A stretch of DNA of 64,000 bases, taken from Dichetophora obliterata (taxonomy: Eukaryota; Arthropoda; Insecta; Diptera; Sciomyzidae). The stretch covers positions 221,999,899 to 222,063,898 of the forward strand of contig OY986435.1 in the NCBI GenBank assembly GCA_963920525.1, read 5' to 3'. A model generated the notes under the pieces. It saw only the letters and a program-made list of their open reading frames with translations. It made no database searches and was not told where the DNA came from. Positions 54,486 through 64,000 of this stretch are shown piece after piece (the stretch's first letter is position 1; every line of letters begins with the position of its first letter). The translations under genes and the position numbers were made by a program.

Positions 54486-54639
54486 TATTTGTACAACACG
54501 ATTAGGAACAACTATTGATGCAGTATTTTCTAGATATATTGCCGACATAACATCCATAACATACGTTTGCTATTTCAGTTATCATGTTTATGTTATAAGC
54601 ACCTACATTTCATTAATAAAATTCTATAATAATAATTGA

Positions 54640-55366
54640 AAAGATTTACAAAAAATTTTCAAAATGGATGTAATATGTAATGAAACAAAATAATAATGAT
54701 ATGTAATACAATCTACTGGTGTGATTATAACTTGTGTTTTTATAATTAATTTGATGTTATTTAAAATTTTTGAATTTAAAAATTATTTTATTATAAAAGA
54801 CTAATAAATTAACAAATCTATGAAACTGTGAAAAAGATTCGCTTCTCTCGTGTGTCCAACGACGCATCTATTTTTTTCTGAGAGAGACCTTTTTTTTGTC
54901 TGTAGGACTCATTGACTTTAGTTGACCCTTTATAGTACTGACCCACTGGACCTCAGTTTCTTCCATCTTAAAGTACCATTTTGATTTCAGAAATGGAAAG
55001 CACGTAAAAAATCATTAAACTTTTACTAAATAAATTTTTCGGTATTTTCAATAGAAGTATTTTTAAATTTTTTTTAATTTTTTTTTTTGCAAAACGTAGT
55101 TCAAATTTTTAAATTTTTTGTCATATCGCAATTTTTTTATAAAATATGCACCGTTCTTAATATGAATATGCACCGTTCTAAATATGAAAACGTTCTTATC
55201 CGAATCTATTATTCTAATGTATCATTCTAAAGTAATACAATTAAAGCCCTCAAAAAACCATTGAACTCTTACAAAGAAAATCATTTAAATAAAACACAAA
55301 ATTTTATGGTGGCAAAACTGTTGATTAAAGACCAACTTTGATTATTGTACTAAGAAACTTTTCATA
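54640..55366. other. AT-rich interval with one arm of an inverted repeat
   Basis: There is no gene here. The block at about 54895-54965 (gactcattgactttag ... tagtactgaccca) is matched in reverse complement at about 56817-56870. The pair flanks the rosa-like element and may mark an older host element. Confidence 0.5.
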
Positions 55367-55368
55367 TA

Positions 55369-56679
55369 AAGAGTGTTTTTTATAAAGTGATACAAGTTTA
55401 AATCATAATAAAACATAGAAATATATTTTTAATATCAATGAAACGGACTTTATTGGATAGAAAATTTTATGACAATATTGTTTAAATATGACTTCGGCCA
55501 TAAGGCCGCGACAGCTGGTGCGTACAAGGCGCAATCTGGAACACCAATTTTCACAAACTATTAGCAGCATTTGCGGCCATCTGCGGTATCTCGCCGATAA
55601 CTCTTCGAATGTTGATTTCCAGGTGTTCAATTGTTTGTGGTTTATCGACGTAGACAAGTGACTTTACATAACACCAAAGAAAATAATCCAATGCGGTTAA
55701 ATCACACGATCTTGGGGGCCAATTAATTGGGCCATTTCGTGAAATTATTTTTTCGTCAAAAGTTTCTTTGAGTAAATCAATTGTAGCTCCCGCTGTGTGG
55801 CATGTGGCTCCGTCCTGTTGGAACCACATATCAGCAAGATTAATGCCAGCTAATTGAGGTACGAAAAAACTTCGAATCATGTTCCAATACCGTTCACCAT
55901 TGACAGTAACATTCTGACCATCATCGTTTTTGAAGACATATGGGCCAATGACTCCGCCAGCTCATAAAGCGCACCAAACAGTAATTTTCTGTGGATGTAA
56001 TGGTGTTTCGTCAAAAGCTTGTGGATTCTCCTCACTCCAAATACGACAATTCTGTTTATTTGCGTACCCATTCAACCAAAAATGGGCTTCATCGGAAAAT
56101 AAAATTTTCCACGGAAATTCAAAATCAATATCAATTTGTTCTTCAGCCCATTTGCCGAATTGGCGGCGCATACGATGGTCGTTTGGCTTTAATTCCTGCA
56201 CAAGTTGAATCTTGAAAGGTTTTAAGCCAAGATCTTTTCGTAAAATCTTCCATAAAGTGGAAGGACAAAACCCCAGTTGCTGAGAACGGTCACGAATTGG
56301 TTGATTAGGATCATCTTCAATGCTTTCCTGTACAGCGGCTACAGATTCTTCAGTGCGCACCGTTCGGCGTCTCACGGGATGCACATTATCAGTAACAGTA
56401 AATGTGGTCCGAAAACGATATATTGTTCTTCGAATTAGCAGCTCTGAAGGACGATTATGTACGCCATAAAATGGACGAAGTGCACGATAAGTTTGCCGAA
56501 CAAAACCATTATTTTGATTAAAAATTTCCACAATTTGCACGCGTTTCTCTGGTGTAAGTCGATTCATAATAAAATGTCAAATCAAACTAAACAAAAAAAA
56601 ACTATCATCTGTTAAATGAGCGGTCGAATAAAGCAGTCATATCAACTCAAAGTTGTATCACTTTATAAAAAACACCCTT
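55369..56679 (-). mobile_element. DD41D rosa-like element, copy 2, 1311 bp
   Basis: The ends aagagtgttttttataaag and the complement of aagggtgttttttataaag are inverted (about 27 bp) with TA on both sides (55367-55368 and 56680-56681). It is uninterrupted and serves as the reference for copy 1 at 18629. The transposase is on the minus strand. Confidence 0.92.
55480..56567 (-). pseudogene. DD41D mariner-like transposase, copy 2, broken
   Basis: It starts at 56567 (MNRLTPEKRVQIVEI) and is open through the helix-turn-helix region, the CPSTLWKIL linker, and the first catalytic Asp in LFSDEAHFWLNG to WCAL. There a TGA at about 55962 replaces the Trp codon seen in copy 1. The next block has FQQDGATCHTAG and TALDYFLWCYVK (second and third Asp, DD41D). 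Near 55560 a short insertion shifts the frame, and the natural stop is lost. It is better preserved than copy 1 in the N-terminal two thirds, but not functional. Confidence 0.88.
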
Positions 56680-56681
56680 TA

Positions 56682-57386
56682 TAAAATCATCGAATTTTAA
56701 GCGATCAAATTTCGACGTGATTCAAGAAGACTGTATTTCTGGCGGCTCTCGAGTTTAGATAAAATGTGACCCATGTGTTGTTCATCGGTGACAGCAATTG
56801 CAGATTCATGTACTGGTGGGTCAGTACTATAAGGCGTCAATTGAGGTCAATGAGTACTAGAGACAAAAAATAGGTACATTGACATATGAATCTTTAAGAC
56901 GTTAAATATCGAAGTTCTGAAAAAATATATCAATGCACAACCTCTACGTTCGGTCAAAAAAATAAGTTTTTTCGAAACTTTCTTTCAATAATGCTTTAGA
57001 TTAGCTGGTGTGCGGCGACATTTTTTTTTTTTTACCATAAGGCGAGACGGTCTAATGTACGTACTTTCTTCAGAGGAAATGTAGATAAATTGCTACCAAA
57101 CACTCGCTTTGAACATTATGGGGTGTAAAAACCACCTTTTCATGGCTTATTGGGACGAAATGTAAAAAAATTGTATTTTCCAAACAAATTTGTACAAGAT
57201 TTTATGTCATTCGAACTCATTCAACTCGAAAACTATGAATAATATCTCTTTACTCTTTTTTAGCAAAAGTGTAGTTAAAGAAGTAATACGGCATTACTTG
57301 TGTCAGCCCATACGTATGCCCGTGAACTAAAATCCAGAACCGTGGCTCAGAATGCTCACACCTTTGGTGTTTTATTGCATATACAT
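56682..57386. other. Interval with distant inverted-repeat arms
   Basis: The block at about 57035-57185 (with 'agaggaaatgtagataaa' and 'aaaaaccaccttttcatgg') is present as reverse complement at about 62145-62310, 5 kb away on the far side of RTE copy 2. No gene is seen. Confidence 0.5.
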
Positions 57387-57784
57387 TGGGGTGGGGCGAT
57401 TTTTGGGATTGTTCTGAGCATAAAAGTCCACTGGACCATACGTCTACGGTGAAAATCGAGCTTCCAGATTTTGACTTGCAGTTATTTCTCAGACTTTTGT
57501 CACGTTTTTTTGGATAATTTTTCCTATAACAGCCAAGCCATTGAGATTTTCGATCCAATACTAAGACAAAAATCTCAATGGTTTGGCTGTTGTAGGCCAA
57601 AATATCAAAAAAAAAAAAAACGTGACAAAAATCTGAGAAAAAACTGCAAGTCAAAATCTGGAAGCTCGATTTTCACCGTAGCCGTATGGTCTAGTGGACT
57701 TTTTTGCTCAGTACAATCCCAAGAATCAGAAACGCGAAGCGCCCATTAACACTTTTTTCCTTCCATACTAATCGCCCCACTCTA
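57387..57784. mobile_element. Foldback MITE 398 bp, TSD atatacat
   Basis: The ends tggggtggggcgatt and aatcgccccactcta are inverted. Arms of about 170 bp are nearly perfect reverse complements around a centre at 57575. The exact 8-bp duplication atatacat lies at 57379-57386 and 57785-57792. The end type and the target are the same as in the element at 39798. Two overlapping reading frames arise from the palindrome and are not genes. Confidence 0.88.
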
Positions 57785-57792
57785 ATATACAT

Positions 57793-58544
57793 ATTCCCTA
57801 AATTAAGTGACCTAGCAGTCTCCTCGAGACCCTTAGGTAGCGAGGAAGTTATTTGACCAAATCGTAAGATTTATAACGCCATAACCAATTATGAATCTTT
57901 TTTGATTCTATTTAAAACTGTACTTTTAATTGTGTATCGCATTAGCGGATGGACAAAACACAATAACCGTTGGCTAGTCGCACTTCACGACCTCGGTGTT
58001 GAAACGACGCACAGCACTTTGCGTAGTGGAAATAAATAAAAAAATGTTTGGTCTCGAAATTGAAAAAATTTGGTATTATTCGAATGATAATAGTCTAAAT
58101 CCAAAATATTTTTGCTTAAAAATTAATTAATTATAATTAATTAATCAATTGTCTAATTTTTAATTATTTGCAAGGTAAAGTCTGATGTGTTCTGGATGCA
58201 CACAGTAAAAATTGTTCTAAAAATACATTTTTAATCGAAAATAAAAACAGTTTTAAAAGAAAAGGCTCTGTTCCATTTTTGTTTTAAAAAAAATTTTTTT
58301 TTGGTGAATTTTCTGAAAACAAAAAAAAACTCCATACACGAACAATTTAACAAATTTGGATAGACATTTACTAATACATTTATTACTTTATATTCTAAGC
58401 CTTCTGACCAAGTTTTGTTAGGACCGGTCAACTTTTGTGTCTACTTCCCATACAATATTATGTAAAAATTTAATATAGCTCCAAGGGAGATGCCCCTAAG
58501 GTCTGACTGATTTCAAATGTCTTTGGTATTTTTTTTAGATAGCA
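57793..58544. other. Interval without recognised features
   Basis: This is AT-rich intron-2 sequence between the foldback MITE and RTE copy 2. A T/A-rich stretch at 58230-58330 gives a lysine-rich spurious frame. Nothing else can be supported. Confidence 0.4.
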
Positions 58545-58557
58545 TAAACATACTAAG

Positions 58558-61500
58558 CCCACCCGTAAAAACAGATTTCAATGAAAACTAATAAGAATAG
58601 AAGAAAACTGATCCCCAAATCTGATGACGACTTCCGCAAAAGAAAAACTGATAATGATTTACGGATATGCACCTGGAATGTCCGAACCCTTAATTGGGAA
58701 GGTGCATCTATCCAACTGACTGATGTCTTGGAAAGATACAAAGCTGAGATCACTGCTATCCAAGAAATGCGATGGAAGGGACAGGGTTGCATTCGGCATG
58801 CACCCTGTGATATCTACTACAGCGGCCATGCGGAGAAGCACGAGTTTGGATGCGGATTTGTAGTTGGCAAGAGACTACGGCCCCACGTCCTGCGATTCAC
58901 ACCTGTGAACGAACGACTTGCCATAATCCGCATCAAGGTTAGATTCTTCAATATAAGCCTAATATGTGCGCACGCTCCGACAGAAGACAAGGACGATGAG
59001 ATCAAGGAAATTTTCTATGAGCGCCTTGAAAATGCTTACGAGCGCTGCCCCCGCCACGACGTAAAAATCGTGCTTGGTGACTTCAACGCTAAGGTGGGCA
59101 AGGAAAATATTTTTGGTCCAACAGTCGGAAAGTTCAGCCTCCACGACAACACCTCCGATAACGGAATGAGGCTGATTGACTTCGCCGCAGCACGAAGCAT
59201 GGTCGTAAGTAGTACTAGATTCAAGCATCTCAATATTCATAAAGCCACCTGGATGTCCCCTGATCAAAAAACAAAAAATCAAATTGATCACGTTTTGATC
59301 GACGGAAGGCACTCTTCCAGTGTATTGGATGTACGCACGATCCGTGGTGCAAACATTGACTCGGATCACTATCTTGTTGCAGTCAAGATCCGTACACGTC
59401 TGTGCGCAGCTAAAAATACACGCAACCCTACACAGAGAAAGCTAGACGTCGACAAGCTGCAATCGAAACAGACAGCCGATGCTTTCGCCACTCGACTCTC
59501 ACTCCTGCTTCAAAGCACTCCTCCAATCGATGATATATGCGCGCAGTGGACACACATTTCCAACTCCATGCGTGCGGCTGCTGAAGAGGTGATTGGCTAC
59601 CAACGCCCTCGCCGAAACCAGTGGTACGACCAGGAGTGTCGCGACGCCACTGCAGAGAAAGACGCCGCCTACAAAGCCACCCTGCAGTCGGTTGTAACGC
59701 GCGCTGCTAAGGAGCGATACAAAGAAAAGAGGAGGGAAGAGAGACATATTTTCAGGCGGAAAAAAAGAGAGGCAGAAAAGCGCGAGCAGGAGAAGATTGA
59801 GATGTATGGTGACAGGAATGAGGCCCGAAAATTTTTCGAAAAAATAAGATGCCTTGCCGATGGTTTTAAAACCGGGGCCTCTTCCTGCAAGGATGAAAAC
59901 GGGAATCTAGTGACAGATGTCAAGAGTACACTGACGTTATGGAGGGAACACTTCTCTAAGCTTCTAAATGGCGACGCTGACAACAATCCCCCCAGTAGAG
60001 ATGATATTCCGGAAATCCCAATTTCGGATGACAGCGTCGAGGTTCCGCTGCCCGACTATGATGAAGTTCTGACAACTATAGCTCGGCTTAAAAATAACAA
60101 AGCCGCGGGAGCTGATGGCTTACCTGCTGAGCTGTTTAAGAACGGAGGCGAAGCTCTACTTAAATTCATTCACGAGCTTCTATGCAGAATATGGTCGGAA
60201 GAATGCATTCCGAACGATTGGAATCTCAGTGTGCTCTGCCCAATCCACAAGAAAGGCGATCCCACTATCTGTGCCAATTACCGTGGGATAAGCCTTCTTA
60301 ATATCGCATCCTGTCGAGCGTTTTATGTGAAAGATTGAAGCCCATTGTAAACGAACTGATCGACCTTATCAGTGTGGCTGCAGACCTGGAAAGTCCACCA
60401 TCGACCAGATTTTCACGCTACGACAAATCTTGGAGAGGACTCAAGAAAAACAAGTCAACACCCACCATCTTTTTGTCGACTACAAAGCCGCCTTCGACAG
60501 CCCAATAAGGAAGCACCTGTACTCCACCATGTCTGAATTTGGTATTCCTGCAAAACTAATACGACTTTGCAGGATGAAAGAAAGACCAACAGCGCAGTTA
60601 AAATCGGGAAGGACCTCTCCCTACCATTTATTACCAAACGAGGTTTCAGACAAGGTGATTCCTTATCGTGCGATTTTTTCAACCTATTGATGGAAAAGAT
60701 CATCCGAGCTGCTGGTCTGGACGTTGTGGCACAATATTCTACAAGAGTATTATGCTGCTTGCGTATGCTGATGACATCGATATCATTGGCCATAATACGC
60801 GCGAAGTCAGTGCAGCATTTTCCAGATTAGAAAGAGAGTCAAGTCAAATGGGTCTGGCAGTGAATGCAGATAAGACGAAATAATTGGTGTCAACAAACAA
60901 ACAGTCCCAACGTCTTGGAACCCACGTTACCGTTGACAATACCTCCTTCGAGGTTGTGAAGAACTTCGTTTATCTGGGATCCAGCATAAACCCAACCAAC
61001 GACATCAGCATTGAGATCAAACGAAGAATAACTCTTGCCAACAGGTGTTACTTTGGGCTCAGTAGGCAATTGAGAAGCAGAGCCCTCTCTCGACAAACGA
61101 AAATCATTCTCTATAAATCGCTTATCATGCCCGTCCTACTTTATGCATCACAAACCTGGACGCTGAGCAGTTAAGATGAAAAGACTTTAGGAGCATTCGA
61201 GAGAAAGATTCTTCGTAAGATCTACGGATCAATCTGCGTCAATGGCGAGTACCGAATACGGTGGATTGATGAACTGTATGGGCTGTACGCTGACATCGAC
61301 ATAGTCAAGCGCATTAAAATCGAGTGGCTTCGCTGGCTTGGTCATGTTCAGCGCATGAAAGACGATGCTCCAGTGAAGAAAACATTCGATTCGGTACCCA
61401 GCGGCGGTCAACGCAGAAGAGGACGACCGCATCTTCGTTGGAAAGACCAAGTAGAGGACAACCTGACGAAGCTTGGAATTTCGAACTGGCGCCAGCAAGC

Positions 61501-61593
61501 GAAAGACAGAAATGGCTGGCGCAAATTCTTAGATGAGGCCAAGACCGACATTGTAGTACGGTTGTAGCGCCAACTAAGTAAGTAAGTAAGTAG
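58558..61593 (+). mobile_element. RTE-clade non-LTR retrotransposon, copy 2 (~3.04 kb)
   Basis: It is flanked by the 13-bp duplication taaacatactaag (58545-58557 and 61594-61606); the last two or three bases may belong to the element. The 3' end is an AAGT repeat (about 61575-61592). Compared with copy 1, it lacks about 180 bp of 5' leader and keeps the whole RT region. It lies in esterase intron 2, about 1 kb upstream of exon 3. Confidence 0.92.
58581..61567 (+). pseudogene. RTE endonuclease/reverse transcriptase, nearly complete
   Basis: A 585-codon open stretch from the ATG at 58581 holds an intact EEP endonuclease: CTWNVRTLNW, AIQEMRW, ICAHAPTEDK, LGDFNAKVGK, NQIDHVLIDG and SDHYLVAVK. 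A basic linker and the RT fingers (CPIHKKGDPTICANYRGISL) follow. At about 60306 an 8-bp gap relative to copy 1 breaks the frame. RT motifs continue in shifted frames: HLFVDYKAAFDS (A), GFRQGDSLSCDFFN (B) and AYADDIDIIG (C). The C-terminal domain runs FVYLGSSINPTNDIS to GWRKFLDEAKTD. The endonuclease could still be expressed; the RT could not. This is the best template for the family in this window. Confidence 0.93.
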
Positions 61594-61606
61594 TAAACAT
61601 ACTAAG

Positions 61607-62531
61607 AATACAAAATGCTATGCTATCCTTCTATTTGTTTCCATATTTGTATGAGCGCAAAACACAGTGCGCCTCGAGTCGAATGGATGGCAGGTATTTT
61701 GAATACGAAAATAAAATATTTGCGTAATCGTAAAATATTTACGGTCATTTTAGTGTAATTTTTAAATAATTTTTTTTTCGTACTAAAAAAATGTCAAAAT
61801 GCAAATTTTGAAACATATTCCTTTAACACTAGAATCCCTTCAATTAAAAACATTACCTCTCGACAAAGGAGTATCTTTGTTTATAGACTTCGATGAAAAA
61901 AAGTTCTGCGCGTGGTGAAACTAACGAAAGGGCATGAGAAAAATGCAACAAGTAAGATAAAAACTCAGGATATGCTAGTATAAAATAAATTTTAATTTAG
62001 TAATTTTTTATTTTTAAGGCTACATTTTTTTTTTTTTTTTATTTTGTATGCAATTTTTTGCGTTTTTAGGGTAATTTTTGTCAGTTTTTAGGTAATTTTC
62101 TGCAATTTTTGGGTCATTTTTTTAGGGAATTTAAAAAAAAAATTTTATTGGAAAATACAAGTTTTTTATATTTCATCCCATTTAAAAATGAAGAGGTGGT
62201 TTTTATATGCCCCACACTGTTCAAGGCAATTCTTTGGCAAACATTTATCTACATTTCGTCTGAAGAAAGTATGTATATTAAAATATAGAGACGTTTGGTC
62301 TTAGAAAAGAAATCTTAGAGTTGCCATCCTAAATCAACCAAATTTAAATAGCTTATTAAAGAAAAACCGATGCTAACTTTCCGAAACCCTTTGGCAAATC
62401 TTCTCTGTTTGAGGTATACTTTCACCATGTTTTGCAATTTTCTTCGATCACCGTGATTACTCTCAAATTGCGCCACAATCTTATGAGTGATAAAAATTTT
62501 TCAAATTGTTAAATTTTTATTTCTTTTGCAG
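61607..62531 (+). other. End of intron 2, no gene recognised
   Basis: This is AT-rich intron with long T runs near 62020-62040 and one arm of the inverted repeat shared with 57035-57185 (here about 62145-62310). It ends in a polypyrimidine-rich acceptor, tttttatttcttttgcag. Confidence 0.5.
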
Positions 62532-62668
62532 AAAGACAAGCATATCATTGTCAATACAACAGCTGGTAAAATACGTGGACGCTACCAAAAATACCGTTCG
62601 GGAGAACGTGGCGGTTACTACAGTTTTAAAGGCATACGCTATGGTTTGGCTCCGGTAGGTGCCCGAAG
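62532..62668 (+). CDS. Carboxylesterase exon 3 (start of hydrolase domain)
   Basis: The acceptor ttttgcag at 62531 and donor CGAAG|GTAAAT bound 137 bp, entered in phase 0 and left in phase 2. The product runs KDKHIIVNTTAGKIRGRYQKY to YYSFKGIRYGLAPVGAR. It corresponds to the first beta strands and the FxGIRYxxxPVGxxRF landmark found at the start of all type-B carboxylesterases. Arg is completed across the splice to exon 4, giving R-FRAAEPERPW. The usual motif has Ala-Lys/Glu-Pro before PVG; here it is Leu-Ala-Pro. Confidence 0.9.
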
Positions 62669-62727
62669 GTAAATGCTACAAAAAACTGTTTGACCATGAA
62701 TATACATAAAATTCATAATTGCACTAG

Positions 62728-62889
62728 ATTCCGTGCTGCTGAACCGGAGCGACCTTGGTATGGTATACGAGATGCATCGCGTGAAGGTCAAAGCTGTCCC
62801 CACAAAAACATGATACTGGACACTTTTAAGGGTGACGAAGATTGCTTGTTTCTCAATGTGTTCACCAACAGAATGCCCAACGCCGAAGA
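62728..62889 (+). CDS. Carboxylesterase exon 4 (EDCL signature)
   Basis: The exon follows a 59-bp intron (acceptor gcactag) and ends at GAAGA|GTAAGT in phase 2. It encodes FRAAEPERPWYGIRDASREG, then the Cys of GQSCPH (usual first disulfide), and GDEDCLFLNVFT. The EDCLxLNV string is the second carboxylesterase signature, and its Cys normally pairs with the earlier one. This supports a secreted or luminal enzyme. Confidence 0.92.
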
Positions 62890-62960
62890 GTAAGTACAAA
62901 TAATATCGTCTTCACTTTCATATAAATGTCTTCAATTAATTTTAAATCCCTTTCTAAAAG

Positions 62961-63150
62961 TAGTACCAAAATGCCAGTCATGGTTTGGCTGCATGGGGGT
63001 GGCTTCTCTTTTGGCTCCGGCAATACCTTTCTTTATGGACCTGACTTTTTGGTTGCCGAAGATATTGTGTTAGTGACACTCAACTATAGACTGGGTCCGT
63101 TGGGTTTTCTAACTGCTGGTCCCGATGCACCCGGCAATCAAGGGCTAAAG
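62961..63150 (+). CDS. Carboxylesterase exon 5 (oxyanion hole)
   Basis: It follows a 71-bp intron (acceptor tttctaaaag) and completes Asp across the junction. It encodes STKMPVMVWLHGGGFSFGSG, where HGGG forms the oxyanion hole, then DFLVAEDIVLVTLNYRLGPLGFL and PGNQGLK. It ends in phase 0 at a weaker donor, AAG|GTTGAT. The choice of this donor is supported by the perfect continuation [15 protein letters not shown] into exon 6, a highly conserved family junction. Confidence 0.92.
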
Positions 63151-63207
63151 GTTGATCTAAAAATAAAATTGTGTACATCAATAATCAACTCTTTAAACTT
63201 ATTCTAG

Positions 63208-63751
63208 GATCAAATACTTGCGCTGAAATGGGTACGAGATAATATTGCTGCATTTGGTGGCGATCCAAAACAAGTAACCGTTTTTGGTGAATCTGCTGGT
63301 GGCTCTTCAGCCCAATTTCTGCAGTTGTCACCGCTTGCCAAGGGTCTCTTTCATCGTGCCATCTCCCAGAGCGGTTCTGCTCTAAATCCTTGGTCCATGG
63401 CTGAAAGCTCAACAGAGCGGGCTCATCGTTTAGCCGCTAATCTGGGATATGTGGGTGCCAACAATACTGAGGATGTGCTAGAGTTCCTACGACGTGTGCC
63501 ATCCATGAAGTTAGTAGAAGCCGCTCCAACAACCTTAACGGCTGAAGATTTTCGCAACAACATTGGTCTACCATTTGTGCCCGTTGTTGAGGGGTATTGG
63601 AATAAACAAAGAGCTGCGGGCGATGAAATCTTCTATGAACCGCCTTTTATGACAGAGCATCCAAATGAGCTGTATACCAAGCATAACTTCCACAAAGATG
63701 TACCCTACATGACGGGTTACAACACGCACGAGGCGATGCTGTTTATTCGAA
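63208..63751 (+). CDS. Carboxylesterase exon 6 (catalytic Ser and Glu), 3' end open
   Basis: It follows a 57-bp intron (acceptor attctag) and encodes [20 protein letters not shown], then [12 protein letters not shown] with the nucleophilic Ser, then [14 protein letters not shown]. Later comes [14 protein letters not shown], whose Glu aligns with the acidic member of the Ser-Glu-His triad. The catalytic His and about 200 C-terminal residues are missing, so the gene must continue past the window. The frame meets TGA at 63757, and a GTAGGT donor (63752) or GTGAAG donor (63756) just before it is the likely exon end; 63751 is my best guess. The enzyme would hydrolyse carboxylic esters; the natural substrate (juvenile hormone, xenobiotic, lipid) cannot be told. 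The intact triad positions argue for a catalytic rather than adhesion-type (glutactin/neuroligin) member. Confidence 0.9.
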
Positions 63752-63960
63752 GTAGGTGAAGAGGTTTGGAAACCAGTACGACTGCCGTTTGACAGCTACT
63801 GGACGATTGAGAAGTTGAAGATAAAAGTAGTTTAAGCGTAGCGACTTAATTGTAAGTTGTTCTATGTTGGTTTGTTAAAAGTTGGGTGAGGGGCGGAAAG
63901 GGTCAATTAGGTAAATAGTTGTATTGGAGTGACTGCATTTCTGGTCAGTTCACATATCTA

Positions 63961-64000
63961 TACTTACTTACTTAGTTGGCGCTACAACCGTATGTCGGTC
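63961..64000 (-). mobile_element. RTE retrotransposon copy 3, 3' end only, inverted
   Basis: The last 40 bases are the exact reverse complement of the 3' end of RTE copy 1 (12156-12195), including the AAGT tail. A third copy therefore enters the window from the right on the minus strand. It lies just downstream of exon 6, presumably in the next esterase intron. The 63752-63960 interval shows nothing else. Confidence 0.9.

Larger units (their letters stand above)
50128..54610 (+). mobile_element. Helentron-type element remnant, internally deleted and interrupted
   Basis: It starts directly after the preceding CTAG with TCTATTATATAAAAGG, then jumps to PIF1-like helicase sequence, so the Rep domain and most of the helicase are missing. 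Helicase remnants lie at 50290-51370 and an EEP-type endonuclease at 51405-52002. The endonuclease continues at 54487 (CTTRLGTTIDAVFSRYIADI) after a CR1-like retrotransposon and a Tigger-like MITE. A C-terminal EEP endonuclease after the helicase is characteristic of Helentrons. The 3' terminus was not found. Confidence 0.7.

Noticed and set aside
57250..57749. Two overlapping ORFs of 90-130 codons with matching MTCSxFSDFCHVF starts on opposite strands
   Set aside because: They are the two arms of a 398-bp palindromic MITE read from each side.
63752..63759. TGA at 63757 as the real end of the esterase
   Set aside because: The catalytic His region and about 200 residues are missing, and good splice donors lie just before the stop, so the gene most likely continues beyond the window.
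1..64000. LTR retrotransposon or endogenous virus
   Set aside because: No gag/protease/integrase motifs, primer-binding site or long direct terminal repeats were found; all RT sequences seen are of the non-LTR type.

Overview
This looks like nuclear DNA of a higher (brachyceran) fly. It is AT-rich, has one intron-containing protein gene with canonical GT/AG splice sites, and carries transposon families typical of flies: a Mos1-like mariner, DD41D rosa-like elements, RTE, Jockey/CR1 and LOA/R1/I-like retrotransposons, and Helitron/Helentron-type repeats. No bacterial operon, rRNA gene, CRISPR array or LTR retrotransposon was seen. The species cannot be fixed from sequence alone; a tephritid, calliphorid or muscid with a large genome would fit.

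The only clear host gene is a type-B carboxylesterase on the + strand. Exon 1 (5016-5165) encodes a signal peptide. A small phase-0 exon lies at 37050-37154. A compact block of four exons (62532-63751) carries the EDCL signature, the HGGG oxyanion hole, the GESAGG nucleophile elbow and the acidic catalytic residue. The catalytic His and the C-terminus lie beyond the window. Introns 1 and 2 are about 31.9 and 25.4 kb; the internal 3' introns are 57-71 bp. An exon-like ORF at 17631-18035 encodes a membrane-anchor N-terminus and ends in a phase-0 GTGAGT donor. It may be an alternative first exon or a nested gene.

The two giant introns are a transposon graveyard with much nesting.
- 1-5 kb: Helitron-like pieces, a hairpin MITE, and a complete 1286-bp mariner.
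- 6.4-12.3 kb: an inverted cluster of about 245-bp repeats with a SINE-like insert, then a Tc1-like remnant interrupted by an RTE copy.
- 14-17 kb: inverted-repeat MITEs, including a P-like one with 8-bp target duplication, and a tRNA-derived SINE.
- 18.6-21.5 kb: rosa-like copy 1 with a nested hAT-like insert.
- 22-25.4 kb: a LOA/R1-like retrotransposon split at a TA by an unusual element. That element has inverted arrays of a 21-bp palindromic repeat flanking a small spliced gene.
- 25.6-28.9 kb: a long Helitron-like repeat block.
- 29.2-32.3 kb: a large foldback element.
- 32.9-36.6 kb: a P-like MITE, a multiply nested element, and a tandem repeat.
- 38.7-45.7 kb: a duplicated composite segment, foldback MITEs, and a hAT element inside a Tc1-like gene.
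- 46.6 kb: a 28-bp run of four abutting rare restriction sites.
- 47.7-54.6 kb: a tRNA-like sequence, Helitron-like repeats, and a Helentron remnant broken by a CR1-like retrotransposon and a Tigger/pogo-like MITE.
- 55.4-62 kb: rosa-like copy 2, a foldback MITE, and RTE copy 2. A third RTE copy begins, inverted, at the right window edge.

Almost all transposon genes are broken by indels or stops. Element boundaries are often exact because target-site duplications, and sometimes the host element's reading frame, can be read directly.
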